NCBI RefSeq assembly: GCF_014699005.1
Contig: NZ_JACWZY010000003.1
Span: forward strand, 1-64,000
From: Spirosoma profusum
Lineage (GTDB): Bacteria; Bacteroidota; Bacteroidia; Cytophagales; Spirosomataceae
Direction of reading: 5' to 3'
Length of the DNA stretch: 64,000 nucleotides
Part shown: positions 55,149 through 64,000 of the stretch, one piece after another
Position numbering within the stretch: the first letter of the stretch is position 1
Layout: each line of letters begins with the position of its first letter
The notes under the pieces: generated by a model
Database searches by the model: none
What the model saw: only the letters and a program-made list of their open reading frames with translations
What the model was told of the DNA's origin: nothing
Translations under genes and position numbers: made by a program

Positions 55149-55264
55149 CAATTATCCCGGTTTTGCGGTGACAGTTAAAAGTCGGTAGTCGTCATTTCCT
55201 TACTATCTTCGCCCATGTAGAATGGCTAACTCACTACGTATTAATCACTGTCACTTGTTATATA

Positions 55265-55855
55265 ATGTACTACGTTATCGCCCTGCTTTGTCTGCTCGCG
55301 CTTCCACTTCATGCCCAGACGAAGGTAAACGGATTAGGCAGTTATCAGATTGATGCTACGTCGCCCGATGCGTTAAACCCGGCTAACTTCAGAGAAATGG
55401 AGAAAGCAAATGCAAAAGGAACGGTAACGCTGGCCTGCCCGCACATTCGAACGTTTGCTTCGGGTGGGATTGAGATCATGGGCGTTACGTTCACCAACGT
55501 CTATCTGTTTTTCTACGATAATAAACTTTTTCGCATCACCTGCGATTACACACCGGCTATCGAGCAGGCTTTTGTTCGCACATATGGTAAAGGAACGGCC
55601 AGCCCTCAAAGCCGACTGACATTTTGCGATGAGGGAAAAGACAAAAACATGCTCCTGAAAGGCGAAATCTGGGAAAACGGCGACATTTTGACCTTGGCTA
55701 TTCACGCAAAGGGCTACGATAGCGATTGTAAGCAAGAGGATTTTAATAAACTCATTATCCATAGCAAGGAACTAACCGAATTAACGTCAGAATGTGAACT
55801 TCAGGACGATGATCCGTTGATCGATGAGTTCTATAATCTGATAAATGGCCGATAA
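55265..55855 (+). CDS. secreted hypothetical protein
   Basis: A 196-residue protein with a signal peptide (to about residue 18, LPLHAQ). The mature part is soluble with four cysteines (about Cys58, 98, 121 and 155) that could form disulfides; no family is recognised. Divergent from the sulfatase and followed by a small membrane protein. Confidence 0.5.
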   Translation: MYYVIALLCLLALPLHAQTKVNGLGSYQIDATSPDALNPANFREMEKANAKGTVTLACPHIRTFASGGIEIMGVTFTNVYLFFYDNKLFRITCDYTPAIEQAFVRTYGKGTASPQSRLTFCDEGKDKNMLLKGEIWENGDILTLAIHAKGYDSDCKQEDFNKLIIHSKELTELTSECELQDDDPLIDEFYNLINGR

Positions 55856-55927
55856 GAATTGACGATACAGCACTACCAAACCATTTGCTGACCAATACGT
55901 TATTGTTCTGAAACAACCTTAGATATT

Positions 55928-56200
55928 ATGGATAAGAAAACAACCACCATTGCCGCCGGAATTGCTTTAGGCGTTACGTTACTAGCTGGCGCTGGTTATG
56001 GCATTTATAAGTATTTCAGCCGAAAAACTAAAAAGAATGGTGTGATAACCACCAATGGAGGAATTGTGGGGAATGGCCGGAATTTCATTGGTAACAGTCT
56101 GGTCAAAAGTAAAAGCCTGTATGAAGGCTCCAGTAGTGAAAATGGTCTGATAGGCGGTGGGCTTCTTAGTTCCAGAAGTCACTTAGTCAGTGCTTTATAG
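55928..56200 (+). CDS. small single-pass membrane protein
   Basis: A 90-residue protein with one strong membrane helix (IAAGIALGVTLLAGAGYGIYKYF, about 7-29) and a Gly/Ser/Asn-rich tail. No family is recognised; start ATG at 55928. Confidence 0.5.
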   Translation: MDKKTTTIAAGIALGVTLLAGAGYGIYKYFSRKTKKNGVITTNGGIVGNGRNFIGNSLVKSKSLYEGSSSENGLIGGGLLSSRSHLVSAL

Positions 56201-56218
56201 TTGAAGAATTTTCTCCTG

Positions 56219-56244
56219 AATCGGAGCCGAAACCGGCTCCGATT
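56219..56244 (+). terminator. terminator after the small membrane protein
   Basis: Stem AATCGGAGCCG / CGGCTCCGATT with a 4-base loop followed by a T-run. Confidence 0.88.
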
Positions 56245-56298
56245 TTTTTGTGCCCGCCCACTCAATGGAACCTATGCATACTACTCAAACGCGACTTG

Positions 56299-56724
56299 CT
56301 ATTTACTCCCAATTAATTCAAAAGGTGTACTCCCATCGGTAGGTGCTACTTTTATAGACAAACTATTGTTGCCCCCTTTGGCAAATGAAGCGTTGTCTTT
56401 GAGGAGGTTGACTTCATTATTTCCCGCTTCCTGTAACGTAACGTTATTCGCCGTGAACTGAATGTTTTCGGCAGCGTTGCCATTGCTAACATCAACTGAT
56501 AATTGAACAGACGTAGCGGATTCACGCACTACGTTCATTTTACCGACTGTTTTCGAATTAACCGTATATAAGGTTCCGTTCTGCCGGATGCCCGTCAGCG
56601 TGTAATTACCGACTACACGAGACGATAGCTCGGCTGCTGGTTCGGCTTCTTTCTTACAGGCCGAAAATGAAACAAGGAGTAAAATGGCAATACTGCTGAT
56701 GAGAAAATAACGAGTGGTTTTCAT
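56299..56724 (-). CDS. lipoprotein of unknown function
   Basis: A 141-residue protein started at the ATG at 56724 (MKTTRYFLISSIAILLLVSF) with lipobox FSAC; the longer frame begins with TTG. The mature part is beta-rich and charged. A CACCTTTG sequence about 66 bases upstream resembles a -7 element with one change. Function unknown. Confidence 0.7.
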   Translation of the reverse strand: MKTTRYFLISSIAILLLVSFSACKKEAEPAAELSSRVVGNYTLTGIRQNGTLYTVNSKTVGKMNVVRESATSVQLSVDVSNGNAAENIQFTANNVTLQEAGNNEVNLLKDNASFAKGGNNSLSIKVAPTDGSTPFELIGSK

Positions 56725-56973
56725 GAGTTTGAAATTTGGTTTGATCAATGAAAAAGTTCTGACTTATTAGAGAACTGCGTCGTTCATGAAGCAAAGGTGT
56801 AGGCTTCAACAGACCTGTCTCAACTGTATTCGACCAACGCACCGAACACCTCGGCTAACCTCGCTCAACGACGACCAACGTAGCATTTCCGTCGTTGAGC
56901 GGTTGGTCGGTTAAAATCGGGCATTGGTCGAACGGGATTGCGATTTTAGCAGGCTTAGTTGTTTATTTGTTTT

Positions 56974-57999
56974 ATGAAACATCGGACTCGTACGCTGCTT
57001 TATATCAGTGGCTTAGTGCTGTATCTGGCGCTCAATATTGTTCGCGTTCGCGAATCGCCTAAGCCCTACTGGGGTTTTGCTTTTTTATTCGCCACGCACC
57101 AATGGCTGACAATTTATCTGACCCACGTAGCAGTGCTCAATCCTTTGTTTGCTCGTAAAAAATATGGTTGGGCAGTGCTGGGTTTATTGGGCTGCGTAGC
57201 TTTCTTTATTCTGTTCCGCTATTTCGTCGACGAAGTTTTGGTATTCGCTTTGGTGGGCGTTCGTAACTATTTCCCCGATACACCCTTTAGTTTTTTTGCC
57301 AAGGACAATCTGTATTACGCCGTTCCGGCTGTTTTGATCGGACTAATTTTTAAGATAGTGGAAGACTGGTTTGTTCATCAGCAGGAACGGGTAGCGCTGA
57401 CAACCGAACGTAACACGGCGGAGCTGGCTTTTCTCAAATCGCAGGTAAATCCGCATTTCCTTTTTAATACGCTCAATAATATTTACGCTCTGGCCTATGC
57501 CAAGTCCGACGCAGCGCCGGGAGCCATCCTGAAACTCTCAGAATTAATGCGTTACATGCTTTATGAGGGAAATGATCAGTCGACGGAGGCCAATGGTCCG
57601 CTACGTGTTCCGCTCTCCAAAGAAGTGAGGTATCTGGAAAATTTTGTGGAACTCGAAAAATTGCGCGTAGCCAATGCGCAGGTTCATTTCAGCGTAGAGG
57701 GAAATACCGATTTATTTCGCATTGAGCCGCTGCTGTTGGTTTCTTTTGTTGAAAACGCCTTCAAACACGGTGATTTGACAGACCCTAATAATCCGTTGGT
57801 GCTCGACCTGAGCGTACGTAATGGTACGTTACGTTTCGATACGTTGAACAAGAAAACGCGTCGACAAACTGACGCTATTGGCGGTATTGGCCTGACAAAT
57901 GTCCGGCGTCGTTTAGCCTTGCTATATCCTAACCGGCATAGATTGCAGATTAGTGATGAGAACGAAAGTTATGCCTGTTCGCTGGAACTGAATTTGTAG
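56974..57999 (+). CDS. LytS-type sensor histidine kinase
   Basis: A 341-residue membrane kinase started at the ATG at 56974. Four hydrophobic segments fill the first 140 residues, followed by the His_kinase dimerisation region with the acceptor His in NPHFLFNTLNN and an HATPase-like C-terminus (GGIGLTNVRRRL). Partner of the LytTR regulator 23 bases downstream. The signal is unknown. Confidence 0.88.
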   Translation: MKHRTRTLLYISGLVLYLALNIVRVRESPKPYWGFAFLFATHQWLTIYLTHVAVLNPLFARKKYGWAVLGLLGCVAFFILFRYFVDEVLVFALVGVRNYFPDTPFSFFAKDNLYYAVPAVLIGLIFKIVEDWFVHQQERVALTTERNTAELAFLKSQVNPHFLFNTLNNIYALAYAKSDAAPGAILKLSELMRYMLYEGNDQSTEANGPLRVPLSKEVRYLENFVELEKLRVANAQVHFSVEGNTDLFRIEPLLLVSFVENAFKHGDLTDPNNPLVLDLSVRNGTLRFDTLNKKTRRQTDAIGGIGLTNVRRRLALLYPNRHRLQISDENESYACSLELNL

Positions 58000-58021
58000 A
58001 TCAACCTAAGCCTGAAGGACT

Positions 58022-58765
58022 ATGCGCTGTCTGATTGTTGATGATGAACCCCTGGCTCACACCATCCTGAGCGATTACGTGAACAAGGTTCCTTTTCTGG
58101 AATTGGCGGGTGCGACTACAAGCCCCATCGAGGCCCTGACACGGGTGCAACAGGGCGAAATAGACGTATTGTTTCTGGATATTCAGATGCCCGAACTCAC
58201 GGGAATACAGTTTATGAGTCTGGCACGACGTAGCGTGAACGGGCATCAATGCCGAATTATTTTAACTACAGCTTATTCAGAATACGCGCTGGAAGGTTAC
58301 GAACACGACGTAGTGGATTACCTGCTCAAGCCCGTTTCGTTCGAGCGATTTTATAAAGCCGTCCTGAAACTGCTCCCCACCAACTCTCCCGCCGAACGTA
58401 CTGCTACGTTTCCCACAGAATCCATTCAATTGACCATTCCGCCAGCCGAGGTTCCTAAAGATTTTATCTTCGTAAAAACGGAATATCGCCTGCAACGGGT
58501 TGTTCTTTCGGAGGTATTATACTGTGAGGGATTAAAGGATTACATATCCATTTATACGCCGACCAATCGCATTCTGGCGTTGCAAACCATGAAAAGTATG
58601 GAAGATAAACTACCGGCTCATCAGTTTGCCCGCGTTCATAAATCGTACATCGTCGCTCTGAACCGTATTGAATCTATCGAACGTAGCAGAATTTATATCG
58701 GCAAAGCTGTGATTCCGCTAGGCGATACGTATCGCGACGCATTTTACCGGCTCATCGAAAGTTGA
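58022..58765 (+). CDS. LytTR-type response regulator
   Basis: A 247-residue regulator. The receiver domain has the phospho-acceptor Asp in LFLDIQMP (about 53) with conserved DD (about 7-8) and Lys (LLKPVSFERF); a LytTR DNA-binding domain follows from about 145 (YCEGLKDYISIY to the end, RVHKSYIVALNRIESIE). Forms a pair with the upstream kinase. After it the DNA becomes poor in ACGTA words. Confidence 0.92.
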   Translation: MRCLIVDDEPLAHTILSDYVNKVPFLELAGATTSPIEALTRVQQGEIDVLFLDIQMPELTGIQFMSLARRSVNGHQCRIILTTAYSEYALEGYEHDVVDYLLKPVSFERFYKAVLKLLPTNSPAERTATFPTESIQLTIPPAEVPKDFIFVKTEYRLQRVVLSEVLYCEGLKDYISIYTPTNRILALQTMKSMEDKLPAHQFARVHKSYIVALNRIESIERSRIYIGKAVIPLGDTYRDAFYRLIES

Positions 58766-59824
58766 ATCCACTAAAAAGACTTCATTTCAGGGATTTAAGT
58801 CCAGGTTTCTCCTGGTGAACGTACTGGTTTTAAGGCTTCGCGTAGGTGCAACGTCTTTTAAAAGCAGCCCGACCAGACATTACGCCTAAGCCGGGCCTAT
58901 CAAATTACGGTAGGACGGAGTTGCAAAGTAGGCGGTGTATTATAACTGATACATGACACCGGTCAGTCGGGTGGATGATTTTAGTCAGATCAACCAGATG
59001 AACATTTGCAGAATGGGGGTATTTCAGTATGAAGATGGCGTATTAGTAAGATGTTGATTTGTTTAGGTTAACATAATAATTGCCATTTTGTGGCAGGTCT
59101 ATTTTTGTCATAACAATACTCATACGGTGAGATGACTTTAGTCAGTGCTGGGATAGGTAGTGAAGTTGTTACTTTGAAGCAGAAACTAACCTATAAGTGG
59201 AAGAAACGCCCATAAAATAAGCTCATCAATAGCGAAAGCCCGGTTGCGTCTGTGACCGGACTTTCGCTGTCTGAAAAACCTATGGTGATAGACTGATAAA
59301 AAACAGTGCGGTGCGACGGAGCAGGTCTCTAGTTTCACTGGAAAATAAAAATTAAGACAATAAGGCAAACCTATTTAACGGTATGTATTACGCAAAACGC
59401 CTGACTAATTGGTCAGGCGTTGTTGTTTGTATCGAAGTTTGGAGCAATTAAGGGCTTAGGCAGTTTGATAATTGCTTTTCTAGCAGTCGCGAATCGCCTT
59501 TACTTTTGCTTCAAAAGCTGATCTAGCAGCCGTTCCAGCGCTGGCTGCTTGCGTCTTACCGCCTGTAACTCCTGCTGCTGGGCCTGAATCGTTCTATGCT
59601 GTTGAATACGATTAAATGCTGACTCCTTACATTCAGAACGAAGCAAAAAAAGCGCTCAACCGTTGTCCGGTACTGGACTCTGGTTGTCCAAAAATGGACA
59701 AATTATTATCCGATGCATTTATAAAATAGTGATTTCAATGCATAGAGGCCAATTTAAGCGTTTTGGTAAAACATTTGTACGACAAACCCTATACTAATAT
59801 TCCTGAACCCTAAATCTTAAATTC
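58766..59824. other. 1-kb region without a clear gene
   Basis: More than 1 kb without a supportable gene, unusual for this window. It contains two hairpins: 59231-59268 (AGCGAAAGCCCGGT and its near complement) and 59397-59421 (AACGCCTGAC ... GTCAGGCGTT, T-rich after), both terminator-like. On the minus strand, 59508-59660 reads as the end of a Q-rich coiled-coil protein (HRTIQAQQQELQAVRRKQ and LERLLDQLLKQK, then stop) without any upstream part, perhaps a gene remnant. Confidence 0.5.
59508..59660 (-). pseudogene. possible 3' remnant of a coiled-coil protein gene
   Basis: A frame of about 50 codons ends in LERLLDQLLKQK and a stop; it has no start and is cut by a stop on the upstream side. The Gln-rich heptad style resembles the C-terminal tails of tail-fiber-like or surface proteins of Bacteroidota. 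Could also be chance. Confidence 0.3.
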
Positions 59825-60517
59825 ATGAAAAACAAGATATTGCTTTTGCTTGCTTTGACTGCCCTCGGTGCCAGGACTGGGATGGCTCAGGTTGGTCAAC
59901 AGAAACTGCCTCTGAACAGTACAGATGGGGTGACTCCGGTTTATGTGCAGTTGTCTACCGAGACTTATCTCGGCAAGAAATCTCTCCATGTGGTCGATCC
60001 TGGAAACCAGGCGACGGCAGGAGCTACTCAAGCTTATGCCAAAATCAAGGATTTACGCTTTCACAACGGTACTATTGAACTGGAAATGGCCGGTAAACCC
60101 TTACCCAGCGCCGGTGAACAGGCACGAGGCTTTGTCGGCATTGCATTTCGCATTACCGATACTGGCAACTTTGAGTGCATTTACCTGCGTCCGACAAATG
60201 GTCGGGCTGAAGATCAGGTTCGGCGCAACCATTCCGTACAATACAGTGCCCACCCAGACTTCCCCTTTAACGTCAGTCGCAAAGAAGCACCGGAAAAATA
60301 TGAAGCCTACGTCGATCTGGTAGCCGGTGAATGGACGAAAGTGAAGATTGTGGTAGAAGGTGAGAAAGCGCGGTTGTACGTTCATGGAGCCACGCAACCC
60401 ACGTTGATCGTCAATGATCTGAAACACGGACCGAATGAGGGAGGAGCCATCGGTTTATTGATTGGCCCCGGTACTGATGCTCATTTTACGAATCTGGTTG
60501 TAACGCCTAAAGACTAA
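59825..60517 (+). CDS. secreted concanavalin-like (DUF1080-type) protein
   Basis: A 230-residue protein with a signal peptide (to about residue 21, GMAQV). The mature part is a beta-sandwich of the laminin-G/3-keto-disaccharide-hydrolase fold: FHNGTIELEMAGK, GFVGIAFR, YEAYVDLVAGEWTKVKIVVEG, GAIGLLIGPGTDAHFTNL. Such domains bind or cut sugars; no catalytic residue is clear. First gene of the last block. Confidence 0.7.
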   Translation: MKNKILLLLALTALGARTGMAQVGQQKLPLNSTDGVTPVYVQLSTETYLGKKSLHVVDPGNQATAGATQAYAKIKDLRFHNGTIELEMAGKPLPSAGEQARGFVGIAFRITDTGNFECIYLRPTNGRAEDQVRRNHSVQYSAHPDFPFNVSRKEAPEKYEAYVDLVAGEWTKVKIVVEGEKARLYVHGATQPTLIVNDLKHGPNEGGAIGLLIGPGTDAHFTNLVVTPKD

Positions 60518-60591
60518 TTACGGTCTTAAAGGGAATCCTTAACGTCCATATTAATGCTGACTGTGCCGGAGCCTGATAATTGCTTTATACT

Positions 60592-60930
60592 ATGAAACGA
60601 GCCTTTTTGGGGGAGCTGGAAGAAGTCGTCCTGTTGACGGTGGCCGCGTTGCAGGAAGCCGCATACTGTGCCTTGATTACCCAAACCATTGATCAGCAGA
60701 TGGCCCGCAGTATCAGCTTTCCAACTGTCCACACTACGTTGCAACGACTGGAAGAAAAAGGTTTCGTCTCCTCCCTGATGGGCGGAGCTACCACCGAGCG
60801 GGGCGGTCGTCAGAAACGTCTGTTTACTGTCACGGCCGCCGGTCAGCGGGCACTGATCGAGTGTCGGCAAATGCGCAGCCAGTTGTGGGATCAAATCCCA
60901 AACCAAATCATACAGTTATGGGGCGCTTAA
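60592..60930 (+). CDS. PadR family transcriptional regulator
   Basis: A 112-residue winged-helix protein started at the ATG at 60592. The PadR pattern is seen (GELEEVVLLTVAALQE, SFPTVHTTLQRLEEKGFV, ERGGRQKRLFTVTAAGQRAL). Its stop overlaps the next start by 13 bases, so it is translated together with the permease it likely controls. Confidence 0.9.
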   Translation: MKRAFLGELEEVVLLTVAALQEAAYCALITQTIDQQMARSISFPTVHTTLQRLEEKGFVSSLMGGATTERGGRQKRLFTVTAAGQRALIECRQMRSQLWDQIPNQIIQLWGA

Positions 60931-63560
60931 CGGAGGGAGAAGGCGGCTTTCTAAGGCCGCCCCGCTGGGCCGACTGGTTACTGAACCATTTCAGCCCGTA
61001 CGGATTAGAAGATGAGCTACAGGGCGATATGCTGGAGATGTACACCTACTGGGTGAAAACCGTTGGTTTATCCAGAGCCCGATGGCGATATGTGCTAGCG
61101 GTGATGCGGTTGATTCGCCCTTTTAGCCGACCCAGAACGAAACAACGTAATGATTATTCTCATCCGGAATGCCGGACCACCTTTATTTTACATCCGGACA
61201 TGCTACGAAACTATATCAAAGTCGCCTGGCGAAATCTATGGCGTCATAAACTGTACAGCCTGATCAACATTGGCGGGCTGGCGCTAAGCCTGACTAGTAG
61301 TACCTTTGTTGGATTGTGGGTTTATGACGAACGTTCGTATGATACGTTCCATAACGATGCGGATCGCATTTATCGCATCGCTAAAGATTTTGTCACACGT
61401 GGGGGGGCTCGAACACCTGATGCAACAACCCCTGCTGCGTTAGTCCCTGCTCTACAAAACGAATTGCCCGAGATACAGGCTGCAACCCGTTTATATCCAA
61501 ATTGGGGCCAAAAATACCTGATCAAACAGGGAGACCAACGGTTTTATGAAGAAGGGGTTTACCGGGTTGACCCTAACTTCTTTACTGTTTTTAGCTTTCC
61601 CTTCTTATCGGGGAATGCGCAAACGGCATTGGCCACGCCTAAGTCGATTGTTCTGACGGATTCAGCCGCACACAAGTATTTTGGTAACGAAAATCCAATG
61701 GGTAAACGACTCACCCTGGACGCAAACCTGGGCGATTTTATTGTGTCGGGTGTGCTGGCTAATATCCCCTCGAATACTCACTTTACGTTTGATTTTTTGA
61801 TTCCGCTACGTACGTTGGGCCCAACGCTCGATTCAAATTGGAAAACCTATAATTTTTACACCTACGTCAAGTTAAAACCGAACGCCAATGCAGAGAGCTT
61901 CACAACCAAAGTTCAATCGTTAGTCAAACATCATCAGCCAGACGACTTAAATCAGTTCTACATTCAGCCACTAACCCGTATCCATTTAACCTCCAAACTC
62001 AAGTGGGAACTGGCTCCTAACGGAGATCAATCGTACGTGCGTATTTTATCCTATGTGGCTTTGTTCGTGCTGATTGTGGCAGCCATCAACTACATTAACC
62101 TTGCCACTGCACGAGCCGCCCGCCGGGCGCGGGAAGTGGGCGTGCGAAAAGTAGCGGGCGCGCATCGGCAATCGTTAATTGGCCAATTTTTAGGCGAAGG
62201 AGTTTTGTTTGCACTAATGGCGGGGCTAATAGCCATTGGATTACTGTTCCTGCTATTGCCATTTTTTAATCAATTCGTTGAAAAACAATTGAGTCTATCG
62301 AATCAACAGGGCTGGATGGTTAGTCTGTTCGTCATGCTTCTGGCCAGTGGAACCGGGCTGCTGGCCGGTATCTATCCTGCCCTTGTTCTTTCCTCCTATG
62401 AACCCGTTCAGGTATTGAAGGGTCAAAACCTGCCAAGTAGTACGTTCAGTCGGTTACGACAGGGGCTGGTTACCGGTCAGTTTGCTGTGTCGGCAGGACT
62501 CATTATTGGTACAATCATCGTTACTCAGCAACTGCATTTTCTGAGAACTAGTCCGCTGGGTTTTGATAAAGAGCAGGTAATGGTATTACCTAACGTTGGC
62601 GGTCTGACCAACCTGGATGCACTTCGGCAAGAACTAGTTGCCTTACCAGGCGTTTCCAAAACCGGTGCTGCTTCAGATGCAATTGGCCAAACCAACTCGA
62701 CCATGAGTATGGCCCTAAAAGGAACGGATAAAGGCGTAACTGTTAACTTCATAACAGTTGATAACCAGGGGTTAGATGTGCTGGGTATACAGCTCAAGCA
62801 AGGGCGACTATTTTCGACTCAGTTTCCTTCTGACTCCACCACCTCACTGCTCGTCAATGAGACTGCCGCCAGACATCTGGATTTAAATCATCCTTTGGGC
62901 AGCATCATCAATACGAATTTACAGGGCAATTATCGAACCGTCGTTGGTGTCGTGAAGGATTTTCATTACTCGTCACTTCACCAAACGATCCAACCGTTTG
63001 CTTTTCTGCTTGGTCGGCAGAATTTATCGAATTTGTTGGTCAAACTAAACTCATCCAACGTAGAGGCAACGATTGATGCCATTCAACATAAATGGGACGT
63101 GTTAGTTCCTGGCCGACCCTTCAGCTACTCATTTATAGACGAACGATTTGCCGCCCTGCATCACGCCGACACTCTTTTTGAGCATATTTTTACCGGCATT
63201 ACCCTAATCGCTCTATTGATTGCCTGTTTAGGTCTGTTTGCCCTGGCCACGTTTATGACGGAACGACGGACAAAAGAAATTGGTGTCCGTAAGGTCTTAG
63301 GGGCTTCTGAGCTAAGTATTGTAGCTTTAATAACGCGGGATTTTCTCCAGTTAGTTTTATTGGCTACTCTTCTGGCTTCGCCCGTAGCCTACTATTTTAT
63401 GAGCGGTTGGTTACAGGGATTTGCCTATAAGATTAATATTGAGTGGTGGATGTTTGCTCTGGCGGGTTTGTTGGCCATGGTGATCGCCCTGTTAACCGTG
63501 AGTTACCAAAGTATTAAAGCTGCCTTAATGAATCCGGTCAAAAGCTTACGAAGTGACTAG
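60918..63560 (+). CDS. FtsX/MacB-type ABC transporter permease
   Basis: An 880-residue membrane protein; I use the ATG at 60918, inside the padR end, rather than the longer GTG frame. Its first 70 residues form the short prefix domain seen in such permeases (LLNHFSPYGLEDELQGDMLEMY), then a MacB periplasmic domain between membrane segments, FtsX domains near 390-510 and 760-880 (EVGVRKVAGAHRQSLIGQF and EIGVRKVLGASELS). No ATPase gene is adjacent. It might export a lipid, peptide or antibiotic. Confidence 0.9.
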   Translation: MGRLTEGEGGFLRPPRWADWLLNHFSPYGLEDELQGDMLEMYTYWVKTVGLSRARWRYVLAVMRLIRPFSRPRTKQRNDYSHPECRTTFILHPDMLRNYIKVAWRNLWRHKLYSLINIGGLALSLTSSTFVGLWVYDERSYDTFHNDADRIYRIAKDFVTRGGARTPDATTPAALVPALQNELPEIQAATRLYPNWGQKYLIKQGDQRFYEEGVYRVDPNFFTVFSFPFLSGNAQTALATPKSIVLTDSAAHKYFGNENPMGKRLTLDANLGDFIVSGVLANIPSNTHFTFDFLIPLRTLGPTLDSNWKTYNFYTYVKLKPNANAESFTTKVQSLVKHHQPDDLNQFYIQPLTRIHLTSKLKWELAPNGDQSYVRILSYVALFVLIVAAINYINLATARAARRAREVGVRKVAGAHRQSLIGQFLGEGVLFALMAGLIAIGLLFLLLPFFNQFVEKQLSLSNQQGWMVSLFVMLLASGTGLLAGIYPALVLSSYEPVQVLKGQNLPSSTFSRLRQGLVTGQFAVSAGLIIGTIIVTQQLHFLRTSPLGFDKEQVMVLPNVGGLTNLDALRQELVALPGVSKTGAASDAIGQTNSTMSMALKGTDKGVTVNFITVDNQGLDVLGIQLKQGRLFSTQFPSDSTTSLLVNETAARHLDLNHPLGSIINTNLQGNYRTVVGVVKDFHYSSLHQTIQPFAFLLGRQNLSNLLVKLNSSNVEATIDAIQHKWDVLVPGRPFSYSFIDERFAALHHADTLFEHIFTGITLIALLIACLGLFALATFMTERRTKEIGVRKVLGASELSIVALITRDFLQLVLLATLLASPVAYYFMSGWLQGFAYKINIEWWMFALAGLLAMVIALLTVSYQSIKAALMNPVKSLRSD

Positions 63561-64000
63561 AATATACGACTACCATTCCGGAACCGTATTCATACACGTT
63601 GAGATAGTCTGATAATCGGCACAGTGATTTTGCAAGAACATGCAGCCTATAAATCGGGCCATCTGCAATCAAAACCAATAAAAAAGCCCCGTTTTCATGG
63701 GCTTAGCGTATTTTCTTAGTGATTTGCTACCGACTTGAGTTCAGGTTTCAATTTTAAAGAGAAATTGAAGATTTATTTTATATGTCTAAAAATCAATGAG
63801 TTATAAATTGTAACTACTACTAGGGTACAAATAGAGGTCAAAAGACGCAAAGTATATTCTCTGTATAGAAGATAATTGAAATAGCCACGATTTCTAGGTA
63901 AAAAAATAAAAAAGATGTTTTTGAGCTTACATTTCTTACACATCCTACATAGTTGCCCGCCACTCTTAGGAGCTTTTTTTATTGCCTGATGATTATACCG
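63561..64000. other. right-edge intergenic region, no gene seen
   Basis: About 440 AT-rich bases at the end of the window. A weak GCCC/GGGC hairpin followed by T-rich DNA lies near 63686-63710 and may end the permease transcript. No gene is seen; the next gene may begin beyond the window. Confidence 0.4.

Noticed and set aside
59186..59368. A 60-residue minus-strand gene
   Set aside because: It has no family features and overlaps a terminator-like hairpin.

Overview
The window looks like chromosome of a member of the Bacteroidota, order Cytophagales, most likely a Spirosoma-like genus. Evidence: a gldJ-type gliding lipoprotein, Bacteroidota promoters (TTG / TAnnTTTG) where a promoter can be read, a DUF4175 protein, a propeller-type sensor kinase, LytS/LytTR signalling, PadR plus FtsX-type permease, and few clear Shine-Dalgarno sites. 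The genus is an inference from protein style, not from a search.

Layout. Positions 1-209 hold the 5' end of a 16S rRNA gene running off the left edge, with its promoter. pruA, thrC and a TPR protein follow. Around the TPR gene sit many DnaA boxes (three perfect ones at 3376-3441, and nine with at most one mismatch at 5306-5661), which I read as a candidate chromosome origin. Next come a methyltransferase, mnmG, DUF4175, comF, gldJ, mfd, a barstar-like protein and two parS-like sites (8583-8597, 18611-18626). From 18.7 to 20.8 kb is a quinone-detoxification-like set (muconolactone-isomerase fold, carboxylesterase, ring-cleaving dioxygenase), followed by pdhA, recF and a SWIM/SNF2 helicase.

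27-38 kb is a metabolic stretch: a TrpD/YbiB-like transferase, L-2-hydroxyglutarate oxidase, an antitoxin with a Doc toxin gene broken by one stop codon, Dps, NUDIX, DinB, and a myo-inositol oxygenase near two sodium/solute symporters with a serine hydrolase. 37.7-43.4 kb is a leftward lipid and translation cluster (DUF177/yceD, rpmF, plsX, fabH, efp, accB, accC). 43.6-58.8 kb holds an EamA transporter, S41 and S9 peptidases, an exonuclease, an orphan one-piece sensor kinase, a sulfatase, small envelope proteins and a LytS/LytTR pair. 58.8-64 kb starts with about 1 kb of non-coding DNA, then a secreted lectin-fold protein, a PadR regulator and an FtsX/MacB permease. This last part has a different word composition and may be a later acquisition.

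Structure beyond genes: four copies of a 90-bp palindromic repeat; three hairpins built from inverted short tandem repeats inside the lipid cluster; several long perfect palindromes used as terminators; and a strong excess of the word ACGTA/TACGT in coding DNA in all three reading frames. No insertion sequence, CRISPR array or tRNA gene was seen.
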